Part shown: positions 24,854 through 34,086 of the stretch, piece by piece | Numbering within the stretch: the stretch's first letter is position 1 | Layout: every line of letters begins with the position of its first letter | The notes under the pieces: model-generated | The model's database searches: none | The model's input: the letters and a program-made list of their open reading frames with translations, nothing else | Told to the model about the DNA's origin: nothing | Position numbers and translations under genes: made by a program | Assembly (NCBI RefSeq): GCF_001306455.1 | Contig: NZ_LGTQ01000006.1 | Span: 186,001-250,000, forward strand | Direction of reading: 5' to 3' | DNA from: Jiulongibacter sediminis | Lineage (GTDB): Bacteria; Bacteroidota; Bacteroidia; Cytophagales; Spirosomataceae | DNA: 64,000 nt

Positions 24854-25711
24854 TCAAACTTTCATTTTCTGATCAAAAACTTCCAGGTAGCTTCGTGAAA
24901 CCGGAACGGTGTCTGACGATTGTCGTAGTTTTAGCTTATACCCCTGAGCATTGCCAACTACTTTTTCTATCATCGAAAGGTTTACAAGGTAGGAACGATG
25001 CACACGAAGTAAGTTGGGATATTCACTCAATAATTCTTCCAAACCGTTTAGCGTCATTCGCTTAAGTAAGGTGGCCTCATCTTTGAGGTGAAAGTTGAGA
25101 TAGTTACCCTCTGCATTGACAAATAAAAGTCGGGTAAGATCTAACTCAAAACATTCAGAAGCCAGAGGGGTTTTAATGCTCAAAACATCGGAATCAAACG
25201 TTTTGAGTTCTTCTCTCTTGCCAACAGTGATGGCCTCTGCCCGCTCCTGATTCTTAAGCAATTGAATGTTCAGATTGATTGAAATTATGGGTGTCACTAT
25301 CAACATTCCACCCAACAGCGTATTCAGAACCTCTTCCTGTAAATAATGCCATGACCAATTCTCCGGATTGTCATAAATGAGATCACGAATCAAAAAGTCG
25401 AGCAGCCCCACCTGCAGCAAAATCACAAAAAAGAGAACCAGCTCCTTCCTTAAGGTCCAGTTGTCCGTAATTCCGGGAAACGCCTTCAGAAAAAGTGCTG
25501 TATAAAGCATCACGATGACGGGAATCAGAGAGTGAATCAGCTCGGTGCCGAAGGCCCCAAATTTCAACTCGGGGTGATACACATCAAAGGGCTGAATTAT
25601 GGAGTTATAAAACTGAGCCATCAGGTAGATCACAGCAATAATCTGCCACAGCTTTTTGCCTTCAAAATAGAAGCTGTACGGTTGCTGTAGAAATTTTTTA
25701 AGCAGGCTCAT
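24854..25711 (-). CDS. LytTR DNA-binding regulator with N-terminal membrane domain
   Basis: 285 residues. The first ~160 contain four hydrophobic helices (LWQIIAVIYLMAQFY, LIHSLIPVIVMLYTALFL, LVLFFVILLQVGLLDFL, LLGGMLIVTPIISINL). A linker then leads to a C-terminal LytTR domain with LLFVNAEGNYLNFHL, LLRVHRSYLVNLSMIEKV and TVPVSRSYLEVF. This makes it a membrane-anchored transcription factor without a receiver domain. It precedes the acyltransferase on the same strand and may control it. A TATCTTTG box ends eight bases above its ATG, which would make the transcript almost leaderless. Confidence 0.9.
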   Translation of the reverse strand: MSLLKKFLQQPYSFYFEGKKLWQIIAVIYLMAQFYNSIIQPFDVYHPELKFGAFGTELIHSLIPVIVMLYTALFLKAFPGITDNWTLRKELVLFFVILLQVGLLDFLIRDLIYDNPENWSWHYLQEEVLNTLLGGMLIVTPIISINLNIQLLKNQERAEAITVGKREELKTFDSDVLSIKTPLASECFELDLTRLLFVNAEGNYLNFHLKDEATLLKRMTLNGLEELLSEYPNLLRVHRSYLVNLSMIEKVVGNAQGYKLKLRQSSDTVPVSRSYLEVFDQKMKV

Positions 25712-25718
25712 AGAAGAT

Positions 25719-25726
25719 CAAAGATA
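25719..25726 (-). promoter_or_regulatory. -7 promoter box of the LytTR gene
   Basis: On the minus strand this reads TATCTTTG, a perfect TAnnTTTG, eight bases before the ATG at 25711. Transcription would start within a few bases of the start codon. No clear -33 element is seen. Confidence 0.4.
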
Positions 25727-25772
25727 CGCGGATGAAAAGATTCTGTCTTGCACTTTGAGAGGAAAACGAACC

Positions 25773-26459
25773 CTAATCCGTCACTCGTTTTACGGCCTTA
25801 TTGATTACATAAATCAACCCGAAAGCGGAGATGATAATTAGGGCGATGACCAGAATTTGTTGTGTATTATTCCGGTTAGGGTCTTCCAGTAATTTCCTGA
25901 TTTCTTTGGCCTGCGTACCGGCCCATACCGACATCACCGTTCGGGGAATCATACCTAAAAAACCACCCAGCAAAATATTGCGAAGCTTTGCTCCCGAAAG
26001 CGTAAACACAAAATTCGTAAAAGTAAAAGGCAATACCGGCGAAAGCTTGGCCAGAGAGATGATTTTGACCTCTTCTTTCCTAATGCTTTTCATCAGTTTT
26101 TGAGCTTTGGGATTGTTCTCCAGAAAGCCAACAAATCGCTCATGATCCAGCATTTTTACGATTATATTGATCAAATAGATGGCCAGCAGGTTGATAATGA
26201 AAAGAACAGGGAGGGTTTTCCAGCCCCAGAAGTAACTCAACACCAGAGCCACGAAAGTAGGCGGTGTAAGAGCAAATGCCTGTGTAAATATGCCTGCAGC
26301 AGAAAAGCTGAGCCACTCAAAAGTGCTGTAAGCCAGAAAAGTCTCTTCGTTTTTAACAAAAAAAACACTTAGAAATGAAGTAGCCGCCAGTGGAACGATG
26401 ATCAGCACCACCGAGGTCAGCATAGGGATGCTCAGGTATTTTTGAAAAGCCTTTTTCAT
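25773..26459 (-). CDS. TVP38/TMEM64-family (VTT domain) membrane protein
   Basis: 228 residues with about six hydrophobic segments. The VTT/SNARE-associated core is visible: YFWGWKTLPVLFIINLLAIYLINII, then LAKLSPVLPFTFTNFVFTLSGAKLRNILLGGFLGMIPRTVMSVWAG. Bacterial members resemble DedA/VMP1 scramblase-type proteins and may help distribute lipids or undecaprenyl phosphate between membrane leaflets. It begins nine bases after the end of the GDP-fucose synthase gene on the same strand, so it is likely co-transcribed with it. Confidence 0.87.
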   Translation of the reverse strand: MKKAFQKYLSIPMLTSVVLIIVPLAATSFLSVFFVKNEETFLAYSTFEWLSFSAAGIFTQAFALTPPTFVALVLSYFWGWKTLPVLFIINLLAIYLINIIVKMLDHERFVGFLENNPKAQKLMKSIRKEEVKIISLAKLSPVLPFTFTNFVFTLSGAKLRNILLGGFLGMIPRTVMSVWAGTQAKEIRKLLEDPNRNNTQQILVIALIIISAFGLIYVINKAVKRVTD

Positions 26460-26468
26460 GGCAAAGAC

Positions 26469-27407
26469 CTACATTTTTCTGACGATATTATTTTTGAAAT
26501 CCTCGTACACTTTTTCTATTCCCTCTTTCAGGTCTATCGTATGTTTCCAGCCTAAACCGTTCAGTTTAGAAACATCCATCAGCTTGCGTGGAGTGCCATC
26601 CGGTTTATCCGTATTCCAGTTGATTTTGCCTTCATAGCCTACCGTTTTCTGTATGGTTTCAGCCAGTTCTTTGATGGTAACGTCAACTCCGGTACCAATA
26701 TTGACCAGCTGAGATTCGCTATAATTTTCCATCAGATAAACACAGGCTTCTGCCAGGTCGTCGGCATGTAAAAACTCACGCATTGGCTTGCCCGTTCCCC
26801 ATAGTTCCACCTCTGGTTTACCTTCAAGTTTGGCTTCATGAAACTTCCGGATCATAGCTGGCAAAACATGAGAATTTTGAAGGTCGTAATTATCGTTTGG
26901 CCCGTAAAGGTTGGTCGGCATCACAGAAATGAAGTTACAACCGTATTGGTCGCGGTAAGCCTCACACATTTTAATTCCGGCAATTTTTGCAATGGCGTAA
27001 GGCTCATTCGTTGGCTCTAAGAGGCCTGTGAGCAAATAGTCTTCTTTCAGAGGTTGTGGAGCCAGTTTCGGGTAAATGCAGGACGAGCCCAAAAACATCA
27101 GTTTTTTGACTTTATTGAGATAGGCTCCGTGAATGACATTGTTCTGAATCTGTAGGTTTTCATACAGGAAATCTGCCCTGTAAGTGTTGTTGGCTACGAT
27201 GCCCCCCACCTTGGCTGCTGCCAGAAAAATATAATCGGGCTTCTCAGTTTCCAGAAACTCAAAAACGGCGACCTGATCTCTCAAATCAAGCTCTTTTGAA
27301 GTTCTGGTGATGATATTCTCAAATCCGTCGGCTTCCAGTTTTCTTACAATGGCAGAACCCACCATTCCACGATGGCCGGCGACATAGATTTTAGCGTTTT
27401 TCTCCAA
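26469..27407 (-). CDS. fcl: GDP-L-fucose synthase, TTG start
   Basis: About 312 residues. The protein should begin at a TTG codon at 27407 ([20 protein letters not shown] in the mature reading), where the family normally starts; the frame is open upstream to 27515 but has no homology-like sequence and would reach into the divergent gene. NADP-binding [16 protein letters not shown] and catalytic [15 protein letters not shown] (Tyr and Lys) are all present, as is [14 protein letters not shown]. It epimerises and reduces GDP-4-keto-6-deoxymannose to GDP-L-fucose for surface glycans. The partner gmd is not in the window. Confidence 0.93.
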   Translation of the reverse strand: MEKNAKIYVAGHRGMVGSAIVRKLEADGFENIITRTSKELDLRDQVAVFEFLETEKPDYIFLAAAKVGGIVANNTYRADFLYENLQIQNNVIHGAYLNKVKKLMFLGSSCIYPKLAPQPLKEDYLLTGLLEPTNEPYAIAKIAGIKMCEAYRDQYGCNFISVMPTNLYGPNDNYDLQNSHVLPAMIRKFHEAKLEGKPEVELWGTGKPMREFLHADDLAEACVYLMENYSESQLVNIGTGVDVTIKELAETIQKTVGYEGKINWNTDKPDGTPRKLMDVSKLNGLGWKHTIDLKEGIEKVYEDFKNNIVRKM

Positions 27408-27517
27408 TTTTTGAGTATTTATTGCGTTTTTAGCTTGAAGTTCTGCCCCTTCAGAAACACAAATTTTGCATCTTGGCAGACTTATTGAAGTCCAAAAGTA
27501 CGACGCTTCGATCATAT

Positions 27518-28504
27518 ATGAAATTGAAACTCATTATCACATCTTTATTATTAACTACTACGATGCTTAGCAACGCTCAGGAAGCCGTGCCCACAGCCAA
27601 AACCAAAGCTGAACGTAAAGCTGAGCGTAAAGAAATGAGTCTTGAAGAACGTATTGAGGATATTCTGCCTGTCGATGTAACTCTACCCTCGGCCTCGATC
27701 AATACGCCTACCGACAAAATCAGCTCTGTAGAAGATGCCAAGAAGTACTTTAACGAAACGGTTAAGGATCAGGGGAAGAAGGTCAAAGAATTCAAAGAAA
27801 AGGCCCGAAAAACCAAAAAGGCAGTAGAAGAAGCACGGAAGGAGGTTTTCGACGGTAAACAATACAAAGACATCAAAGTAGAAAAGCAGATTTACAGAAG
27901 AGGCTCAGGCCGCCGTATGCAGTATATCGAGTTCTACACCTTGGCAGATTTTCAGCAGCCTAATCCTTACGTAAAATCACTTTTTTGGTACGATGAGCGT
28001 ACAAAACGGATTGTTGAAGCCGTAATGCGGGACCGAAAAACCAACCACTTGATGCATGGGCCCTATAAAGAATACCGTGGTGAGACCTTGGTGAAAGAAG
28101 GGTTCTATTACCTGGGAGCTCAGGATGGTCGCTGGGTTACTTATGATCAGGATTTTATACTCTTAGACAAGGTGACTTATGAGAAAGGTTTTCTTGCGGA
28201 TGCCGAAATCACCTATTATGATTCTGACAGCTCAAAGATCAAGGAAGTGACCCCAATACTTTACGGCGAAAAAACCGGGGATTATTATGCTTTTCATGAA
28301 GGAGGAACTCTGGCCACAGAAGGGCATTATGATCGTGGGGTAAAGGTGGGTCAATGGATAGAATACTATGAAACCGGTAATCGCCGGAAAAAGGTAACCC
28401 GCTATGGCAAAGATTGCTATGATGAAGCCGAACCGATCGTCCTATACGAATATTCCCCTGAAGGTAAAATGACCTTTGAGCACGAGAGTGTGAAGCGGTT
28501 GTAG
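27518..28504 (+). CDS. Exported protein with MORN/YwqK-like repeats
   Basis: 328 residues from the ATG at 27518, which opens a signal peptide ([21 protein letters not shown]); an in-frame start at 27473 would precede it. A highly charged helical segment comes next ([21 protein letters not shown], then [25 protein letters not shown], probably coiled coil). The C-terminal half has MORN/YwqK-type repeats ([42 protein letters not shown]). Such repeats are common in exported Bacteroidota proteins; the function is unknown. It is divergent from fcl with 110 bases between the start codons. Confidence 0.78.
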   Translation: MKLKLIITSLLLTTTMLSNAQEAVPTAKTKAERKAERKEMSLEERIEDILPVDVTLPSASINTPTDKISSVEDAKKYFNETVKDQGKKVKEFKEKARKTKKAVEEARKEVFDGKQYKDIKVEKQIYRRGSGRRMQYIEFYTLADFQQPNPYVKSLFWYDERTKRIVEAVMRDRKTNHLMHGPYKEYRGETLVKEGFYYLGAQDGRWVTYDQDFILLDKVTYEKGFLADAEITYYDSDSSKIKEVTPILYGEKTGDYYAFHEGGTLATEGHYDRGVKVGQWIEYYETGNRRKKVTRYGKDCYDEAEPIVLYEYSPEGKMTFEHESVKRL

Positions 28505-28516
28505 ACCGTTTTTTTT

Positions 28517-28571
28517 TGACCACATAGAAACATAGCCTTATAATGCCCTGTGCTCTCTCTTTAGATGTGGC
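28517..28571. repeat. Degenerate CCACATAG element
   Basis: GACCACATAGAAACATAG (28518-28535) and ATGTGG (28565-28570) are a damaged copy of the element at 5583-5641, again between convergent genes. The first arm is preceded by a run of T. Confidence 0.4.
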
Positions 28572-28585
28572 TTTTAACTATCAAG

Positions 28586-29128
28586 CTACGGACATTTAAC
28601 CATATTCTTTGCTTTACCGAACCTCTTTGGGGTCCTATTCCTTTTCGGGATACTCACAATTTGAGAGTAGCCTAGTTCCAATCCCAAATAGCGGCCATCT
28701 TCCAGTGTTAAACCACCCTCTAAGAATTTCATTCGTCCTATCGAATATCCGCATCCAACTTTTGCAACACTACCGTATTGGTTTTGTATTCGATCAGAAT
28801 AGTTTATGAACCGCTCAATTCCCCGGACATCCAGAATCAAATGAGTTGAACCTTGATTTTCATTTTGAAATGCAGTTAAACAGTAGCCAACACCTAATGC
28901 TGAAAGTCCAGTCAGATTCATTTCGCCATTCAGGTAAGGAATAAAGCGTACATATCTACTTTCTAACATCTGAAGACCAAGTTTTAAAGAGACTGGATAA
29001 TATTTTGCGAGGGTCTCTGCCGATAACCTGTAATTGGCTGAAATCAGGAATTTAGTGTCCTTTTGACCGAATGACTTTTGCGATAAAATGAGGCATAAAG
29101 CAAGATTCCGTAACGTTTTGAGATACAT
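28586..29128 (-). CDS. Small exported protein, barrel-like
   Basis: 180 residues. A weak signal peptide (MYLKTLRNLALCLILSQKSFGQ, cleaved after GQ) is followed by alternating strands such as ANYRLSAETLAKYYPVSLKLGLQML, GLSALGVGYCLTAFQ, AKVGCGYSIGRMKFLEGGLTL and LGLELGYSQIVSIP. This suggests a small outer-membrane barrel or related fold. I do not recognise the family. The C-terminus TPKRFGKAKNMVKCP is basic and does not end in a typical barrel signal. It lies between RNase R and the MORN-like gene. Confidence 0.6.
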   Translation of the reverse strand: MYLKTLRNLALCLILSQKSFGQKDTKFLISANYRLSAETLAKYYPVSLKLGLQMLESRYVRFIPYLNGEMNLTGLSALGVGYCLTAFQNENQGSTHLILDVRGIERFINYSDRIQNQYGSVAKVGCGYSIGRMKFLEGGLTLEDGRYLGLELGYSQIVSIPKRNRTPKRFGKAKNMVKCP

Positions 29129-29200
29129 TTTGAATGGATTTGTATCTCAAAAACGGTGTTAAGCTTTCAAAAATTGCACTTGACTAACGACGTGCTCTAA

Positions 29201-31546
29201 CTACCTCCTCCTTCTATTCTTCCCTTTTCCTCTTTTCGGCGGAATCACACCGCGACTTTTGCTTTTCCTGTTTCCGGATGATTTCCGGCCTCTTGAAAAG
29301 CCTCCTGACTTTTTACCTCCATTGCTGCGTACTGGCTGGCCGTCCACTTCCTCTAAGTTTAAATCAATGCTTCGACGTTCGAGGTCCGTTTCCTTGATAG
29401 TCACTTTTACTTTCTCTCCAAAGCCGATAATACGACCGGTGCGTTGACCAATTATTCTGTAATTGTCTTCGTCATAATCGTAATAGTCGTCGGAGAGATC
29501 CGCCAGACGAATCATTCCCTCGCAACCAGTACCATCAATCTCCACAAAAATGCCAAAATCGGCGACTCCAGTCACCACGCCATCGTAAACCACATTACGA
29601 TCCTGATAGCTCATGTACTCCACCTGCTTGTATTTAATGGAAGCTCTTTCAGCTTCAGCCGCCATTTTCTCCCGGTCGGAGGAGTGAGTGCATTTGTCTT
29701 CGTAGTCGTCTTTATTCAGGCTTTTACCGCCGTCCAGATAATGCTGAAGCATGCGGTGGGCCATCATATCGGGATATCGTCGTATAGGCGAGGTAAAATG
29801 ACTGTAATGCTCAAAGGCTAGCCCGAAGTGCCCCTGCGGAGCGGTGCTGTAGCGGGCTTTGGACATCGTTCTTACGGCCAGCGACTCCAGCACATTCTGG
29901 ATAGGCGTTCCTTCAATTTCGGTCATTAGGTTATTCAGCGATTTAGAGAGCTGCTGCTGAGATGACACATTGATTTTGTAGCCCATTTTACCAGCGAAAG
30001 ACGCAAAAGTATTCAGTTTGTCAGGATTAGGCGGTTCGTGAATACGATACACCATGGTGGGTGGGTTCTCGACTTCACCATCCGTTTTACCGCCTTTCTT
30101 TTTGGATTTCGGGTCAAACTTTGAGAAGAACACAAACTCAGCGACTTTCTTATTAGCCAGCAGCATGAATTCTTCAATCAACTTGTGGGCATCTTTCCTG
30201 ACTTTCTGATAAACACCTAATGGTTTCCCCTGCTCATCCAGTTGGAATTTCACTTCATTGGTCTCAAAATTGAAAGCTCCTTTTTTGAAGCGGTCTTTCC
30301 TAAATGTTTTTGCCGTTTTATTGAGAATTAGTAGGGCTTCATGTAGCTCAGGGCTAACATTATCAGGCAAGGTTTCTCCGAAAGGAAGCTCCAACAGTTC
30401 CTGTGCTTCCTCATAAGTAAAACGTCGGTCTGAATGCATTACACAGCGACCAAACCATTCATTGAAAACTTTCCCCGATTCATCAATCTCAAAAATGGCG
30501 GAGAAAACCAATTTGTCTTCGTTAGGCCTTAAAGAGCAAAGACGATTCGACAGCTTTTCTGGCAACATTGGAATGGTTCTGTCTACCAGATACACCGAAG
30601 TAGCTCTTCTGAAAGCTTCTTCTTCAAGCACATTGCCGGGTCTCACATAATGCGTAACATCCGCAATGTGAATACCGACTTCGTAATGACCATTTTTCAG
30701 CTTTTGAAAGCTGATGGCATCATCGAAATCTTTGGCGTCATACGGGTCAATCGTGAACGTGAGAATCTCCCGCACATCTCTTCTTTTATCGATTTCTGCC
30801 TTCTCAATTTCCTCAGGTATAGCCTCTGCCAACTTTTCAACTTCTTCCGGAAACTTCACGGGTAAACCAAACTCAGCCAGAATAGCATGCATTTCAGCAT
30901 CGTTATCGCCTGATTTGCCGAGCACCTCAATGACCTCGCCTGTAGCCTGTTGAAAATCAGACGGATATTCTTTGATTTTGACAATGACCAGGTCATTGGT
31001 TTTGGCATGATGAATATGACTTTTGGCGATAAAAATATCTTCGTGAAACTTTCGGTTATCAGGTTTCACGATGGCGTAATTGGCGTACAGTTTTATTTTA
31101 CCGACGATCTCCGTCCGTCCTCTTTTAACCACTTGTGTTACCCGTCCTTCAGGGTTCTCACCTCTTCCTCTTCCCAGTAATCTAACTTTGACCGTATCGC
31201 CATCCACGGCCCCTCCCATCATATCCGAATTGACAAAAATGTCTTTCTGCCCGTCTTCGTAACGCACAAAACCAAATTTTGGGTTGACATGATCTAACGT
31301 CCCAGTCACTTCAGTACTGGTATCGCCTTGACCTTTGGTGAATTTTCCACGTCCAACTTTGCTGACTTTCCCTTTCTCTTCCAGTTCTTCCATGATCAGT
31401 TTGAAGAAAACCTGATCGTCTTTGTCATAAACATTGAAGTGATTATAAAGGTCTGAGAAGGTGTAAGGTCTATCGCTGTGCTCTTCAAAAAACTTCAGAA
31501 TATCTTCTTTGAGGAGCTTAACTTCATTTTTCTTTTTTCTTGCCAT
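29201..31546 (-). CDS. rnr: Ribonuclease R
   Basis: 781 residues with the full RNase II/R layout: an N-terminal winged helix (about residues 1-65), two cold-shock OB domains (about 75-220), and the RNB nuclease domain (about 260-600). The RNB metal site is in TIDPYDAKDFDDAISF. An S1 domain (about 645-725, GVVTGVADFGIFVEI) and a basic Gly/Lys/Arg tail follow. It degrades structured RNA 3' to 5' and takes part in rRNA and tmRNA quality control. The ATG at 31546 is a clean start, with 176 bases to the divergent reductase. Confidence 0.97.
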   Translation of the reverse strand: MARKKKNEVKLLKEDILKFFEEHSDRPYTFSDLYNHFNVYDKDDQVFFKLIMEELEEKGKVSKVGRGKFTKGQGDTSTEVTGTLDHVNPKFGFVRYEDGQKDIFVNSDMMGGAVDGDTVKVRLLGRGRGENPEGRVTQVVKRGRTEIVGKIKLYANYAIVKPDNRKFHEDIFIAKSHIHHAKTNDLVIVKIKEYPSDFQQATGEVIEVLGKSGDNDAEMHAILAEFGLPVKFPEEVEKLAEAIPEEIEKAEIDKRRDVREILTFTIDPYDAKDFDDAISFQKLKNGHYEVGIHIADVTHYVRPGNVLEEEAFRRATSVYLVDRTIPMLPEKLSNRLCSLRPNEDKLVFSAIFEIDESGKVFNEWFGRCVMHSDRRFTYEEAQELLELPFGETLPDNVSPELHEALLILNKTAKTFRKDRFKKGAFNFETNEVKFQLDEQGKPLGVYQKVRKDAHKLIEEFMLLANKKVAEFVFFSKFDPKSKKKGGKTDGEVENPPTMVYRIHEPPNPDKLNTFASFAGKMGYKINVSSQQQLSKSLNNLMTEIEGTPIQNVLESLAVRTMSKARYSTAPQGHFGLAFEHYSHFTSPIRRYPDMMAHRMLQHYLDGGKSLNKDDYEDKCTHSSDREKMAAEAERASIKYKQVEYMSYQDRNVVYDGVVTGVADFGIFVEIDGTGCEGMIRLADLSDDYYDYDEDNYRIIGQRTGRIIGFGEKVKVTIKETDLERRSIDLNLEEVDGQPVRSNGGKKSGGFSRGRKSSGNRKSKSRGVIPPKRGKGKNRRRR

Positions 31547-31680
31547 TAGGCCTATTTTTCTAATTTATCTTGTACCAATAATGGTACTGTTATGCGAATG
31601 TCAACATTTATTTTTTGAGTTTAAACCCATTGACTTCATATTGGTTAAACCAAAATTAGCCATAGATGGTTTGTCTGTTG

Positions 31681-31688
31681 TAGTTTTG
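31681..31688 (+). promoter_or_regulatory. -7 promoter box of the PaaE-like reductase
   Basis: TAGTTTTG matches TAnnTTTG, 34 bases before the ATG at 31723; TTTG at 31670-31673 is too close to be the -33 element. Confidence 0.4.
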
Positions 31689-31722
31689 TCTGCCCCAATC
31701 ATAAGAGAACATCAAGAAATCA

Positions 31723-32784
31723 ATGAAGACATATTTTTTGCAGGTTAAAGAGGTTATCCAGGAAACTGAAGATGCTATCACCATTGAATTTTGGCATCCG
31801 CTTGCAGAGCAAATTAAATATAAAGCGGGTCAGTTTATCACGCTGATTGTACCGGCTGATAATGGTAAAAAGGTTCGCCGAAGTTACTCTATGTCCTCCT
31901 CTCCGCATACCGATACTGCTGTAGCCGTGACGGTCAAGAGAGTCCCGGGAGGTTTGGTGTCCAATTACCTGTGTGATCAGGTCAAAAAAGGGGATTTCAT
32001 TGAGGTGATAGAGCCAATGGGCAATTTTTATGTTGAGCCCAATGCTGAAAATGAGCGGCACGTGGTATTGATTGGTGCCGGTAGTGGCATTACGCCTTTG
32101 ATGTCAATAGCCAAGTCTGTTCTCAAAATGGAACCAAAATCAAAGGTTTCGCTGATCTATGGAAACAGGACCGTAGAGAGCATCATTTTCTGGAAAAAGC
32201 TGATGGATATGGAGCTGGCCGATCGCAAACGCTTCAATGTGGTCCACGTGCTTAGTCAGGCCACGGACTCATGGGCCGGGTATCGCGGACGAATTAATCA
32301 GGCCAATATTGTGGTCATGCTCAAAGAGCTGGACATCCATTTCCGGTCAGAAAAAGAAGAATTCTATCTCTGTGGTCCCGTAGGCATGATGGATGAAGCT
32401 CTAGGAATTTTTGACGTTTTTGACGTCCCGAAATCGCAGATCTTCAAAGAAAACTTTAACGCTCCAATGCTGGATGAAGAATTGGAGCTACCCGAAAACG
32501 AAAGTCTTCAATCGCGGGAAGTGACTGTGAAATATATGGGCGACGACTACACGTTTAAGGTAGAACCACACCAAAGTATTTTGGATGCAGCATTGGAGCT
32601 TGACATTGACTTGCCTTACTCTTGTCAGGCGGGTATGTGTACGGCCTGTCTGGGTAAATGTGTGGAGGGTAAAATTAAAATGGACGAAGATGATGGCCTT
32701 ACCCAGGCCGAGCAGGAAGAAGGATGGGTGCTCACCTGTGTTTCGCATCCGCTTACTGATGGCGTGGTGTTAGAAATTGAGTAG
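31723..32784 (+). CDS. PaaE-like ferredoxin:NADP oxidoreductase with C-terminal 2Fe-2S domain
   Basis: 353 residues in the order FAD domain, NAD(P) domain, ferredoxin. RRSYSMSSSP binds FAD, VVLIGAGSGITPLMSIA and YLCGPVGMMDEAL are the NAD(P) motifs, and CQAGMCTACLGKCVEG with a later Cys in GWVLTCVSHP ligates a plant-type 2Fe-2S cluster. The layout is that of PaaE and HCP-reductase-type proteins, which pass electrons from NADPH to an oxygenase partner. No paa genes or other oxygenase partner are adjacent, so the acceptor is unknown; in Bacteroidota such stand-alone copies often serve general oxygenases. A strong two-way terminator follows. Confidence 0.9.
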   Translation: MKTYFLQVKEVIQETEDAITIEFWHPLAEQIKYKAGQFITLIVPADNGKKVRRSYSMSSSPHTDTAVAVTVKRVPGGLVSNYLCDQVKKGDFIEVIEPMGNFYVEPNAENERHVVLIGAGSGITPLMSIAKSVLKMEPKSKVSLIYGNRTVESIIFWKKLMDMELADRKRFNVVHVLSQATDSWAGYRGRINQANIVVMLKELDIHFRSEKEEFYLCGPVGMMDEALGIFDVFDVPKSQIFKENFNAPMLDEELELPENESLQSREVTVKYMGDDYTFKVEPHQSILDAALELDIDLPYSCQAGMCTACLGKCVEGKIKMDEDDGLTQAEQEEGWVLTCVSHPLTDGVVLEIE

Positions 32785-32806
32785 CGTTTAAACGCACCTA
32801 GAATAA

Positions 32807-32835
32807 AACCATGTACACTTATGTGCCTATGTCGT
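32807..32835. repeat. Degenerate CCACATAG element, third copy
   Basis: AACCATGTACACTTATGTGCCTATGTCGTT carries the ATGTGCCTATGT word of the element at 5583-5641 and a weak opposite arm. Like the others it is between convergent genes. Confidence 0.4.
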
Positions 32836-32860
32836 TAAAAAATATTAAGAATGAAGTCCA

Positions 32861-32899
32861 AAAAGAAACCCCGAAAGCTTTCGCCTTCGGGGACTTTTT
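32861..32899. terminator. Bidirectional Rho-independent terminator
   Basis: CCCCGAA (32869-32875) pairs with TTCGGGG (32886-32892), with AAGC/GCTTT inside, flanked by AAAAAGAAA on one side and ACTTTTT on the other. It can end both the reductase and the convergent asd transcript. Confidence 0.88.
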
Positions 32900-32915
32900 A
32901 TGCTTTGATTTATGA

Positions 32916-33908
32916 TCAGATCATCTCTTTGCCAAGCAAATACTCAGCAATCTGAACCGCGTTAGTTGCAGCCCCTTTACGAAGGTTATCAGCCACACAC
33001 CAAAGGTTTAGTGTATTATCCTGAGACTCATCTCTTCTGATTCTTCCTACCAGTACCTCGTCTTTGCCATGAGCATTCAAAGGCATCGGGTACACGTTAT
33101 TGGCAGGGTCGTCCTGTACCAAAACACCCGGAATGGCTGCAAGAAGCTCACGAACGGTCTGAAGGTCATAATCATTTTCAAACTCAATATTGATAGACTC
33201 CGAGTGTCCACCAACAGTAGGGATACGTACGGTAGTAGCCGTCACACGGATACTGTCGTCTCCAATGATCTTGTTGGTTTCTTTGATCATTTTCATTTCC
33301 TCTTTGGTGTAACCATTTTCCTGGAACACGTCAATATGAGGAATCACATTCAGGTCAATTTTATGAGGATAGGCAGGATCTGTTACAGCCTTACCATCTC
33401 TTTCATCAAAAAGCTGATCTACGGCCTTCTTGCCAGAGCCGGTTACCGATTGATAAGTAGAAACCACCACACGCTTGATTTTGTATTTCTCGTGCAGAGG
33501 CTTCAAAAGAACCACCATCTGAATGGTAGAGCAGTTCGGGTTCGCAATAATTTTGTCTTCGCTGGTCAACACATCAGCGTTTACTTCAGGTACTACCAGT
33601 TTTTTGGTTGGGTCCATACGCCAGGCTGATGAATTATCGATCACCGTGATACCTGCTTCTGCAAACTTGGGAGCAACTTCCAGAGAAGTGCCACCACCAG
33701 CGGAGAAAATGGCCACGTTTGGTTTCATTTTAATAGCCTCTTCAAAACCTACCACGGTAAACTCTTTTCCCTTGAAGCTTACCTTTTTGCCTACTGAGCG
33801 TTCAGAAGCTACGGGAATGATTTCTGTTACCCGGAAATTTCTTTCGTCCAGAACTTTGAGGATTTCGCTACCGACCAGACCGGTAGCACCTACTACTGCT
33901 ACTTTCAT
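32916..33908 (-). CDS. asd: Aspartate-semialdehyde dehydrogenase
   Basis: 330 residues from the ATG at 33908 (MKVAVVGATGLVGSEIL); another ATG four codons earlier at 33920 is possible. The NADP-binding GATGLVG opens the protein, the catalytic Cys is in ANPNCSTIQ, and GSGKKAVDQL, RVPTVGG-like RIPTVGGHSESINI and HGKDEVLVGRIRRD follow. It reduces aspartyl phosphate to the semialdehyde for lysine, methionine and threonine synthesis; the aspartokinase that acts before it is at 45230-46561. A TACTTTTG box lies about 120 bases upstream. Confidence 0.96.
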   Translation of the reverse strand: MKVAVVGATGLVGSEILKVLDERNFRVTEIIPVASERSVGKKVSFKGKEFTVVGFEEAIKMKPNVAIFSAGGGTSLEVAPKFAEAGITVIDNSSAWRMDPTKKLVVPEVNADVLTSEDKIIANPNCSTIQMVVLLKPLHEKYKIKRVVVSTYQSVTGSGKKAVDQLFDERDGKAVTDPAYPHKIDLNVIPHIDVFQENGYTKEEMKMIKETNKIIGDDSIRVTATTVRIPTVGGHSESINIEFENDYDLQTVRELLAAIPGVLVQDDPANNVYPMPLNAHGKDEVLVGRIRRDESQDNTLNLWCVADNLRKGAATNAVQIAEYLLGKEMI

Positions 33909-34029
33909 TGTTTTAATCATGCTCCCCGACCCATGGCAGAGCGATTAATGTGATTCAGGAGAGAGGTCTATTCTCCTTTTTTATCGTAGAGATTTCCTAA
34001 AAGGGTCTCTGTTAAACTGTTACGGGCTG

Positions 34030-34037
34030 CAAAAGTA
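34030..34037 (-). promoter_or_regulatory. -7 promoter box of asd
   Basis: On the minus strand this is TACTTTTG followed by CAGCC, a good TAnnTTTG, giving a leader of roughly 115 bases before the ATG of asd. No -33 TTTG is obvious. Confidence 0.45.
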
Positions 34038-34086
34038 ATGCTAATTGTGGGAATAGTGAAGTGGATTTTCCTTAAAAACTGACGTT

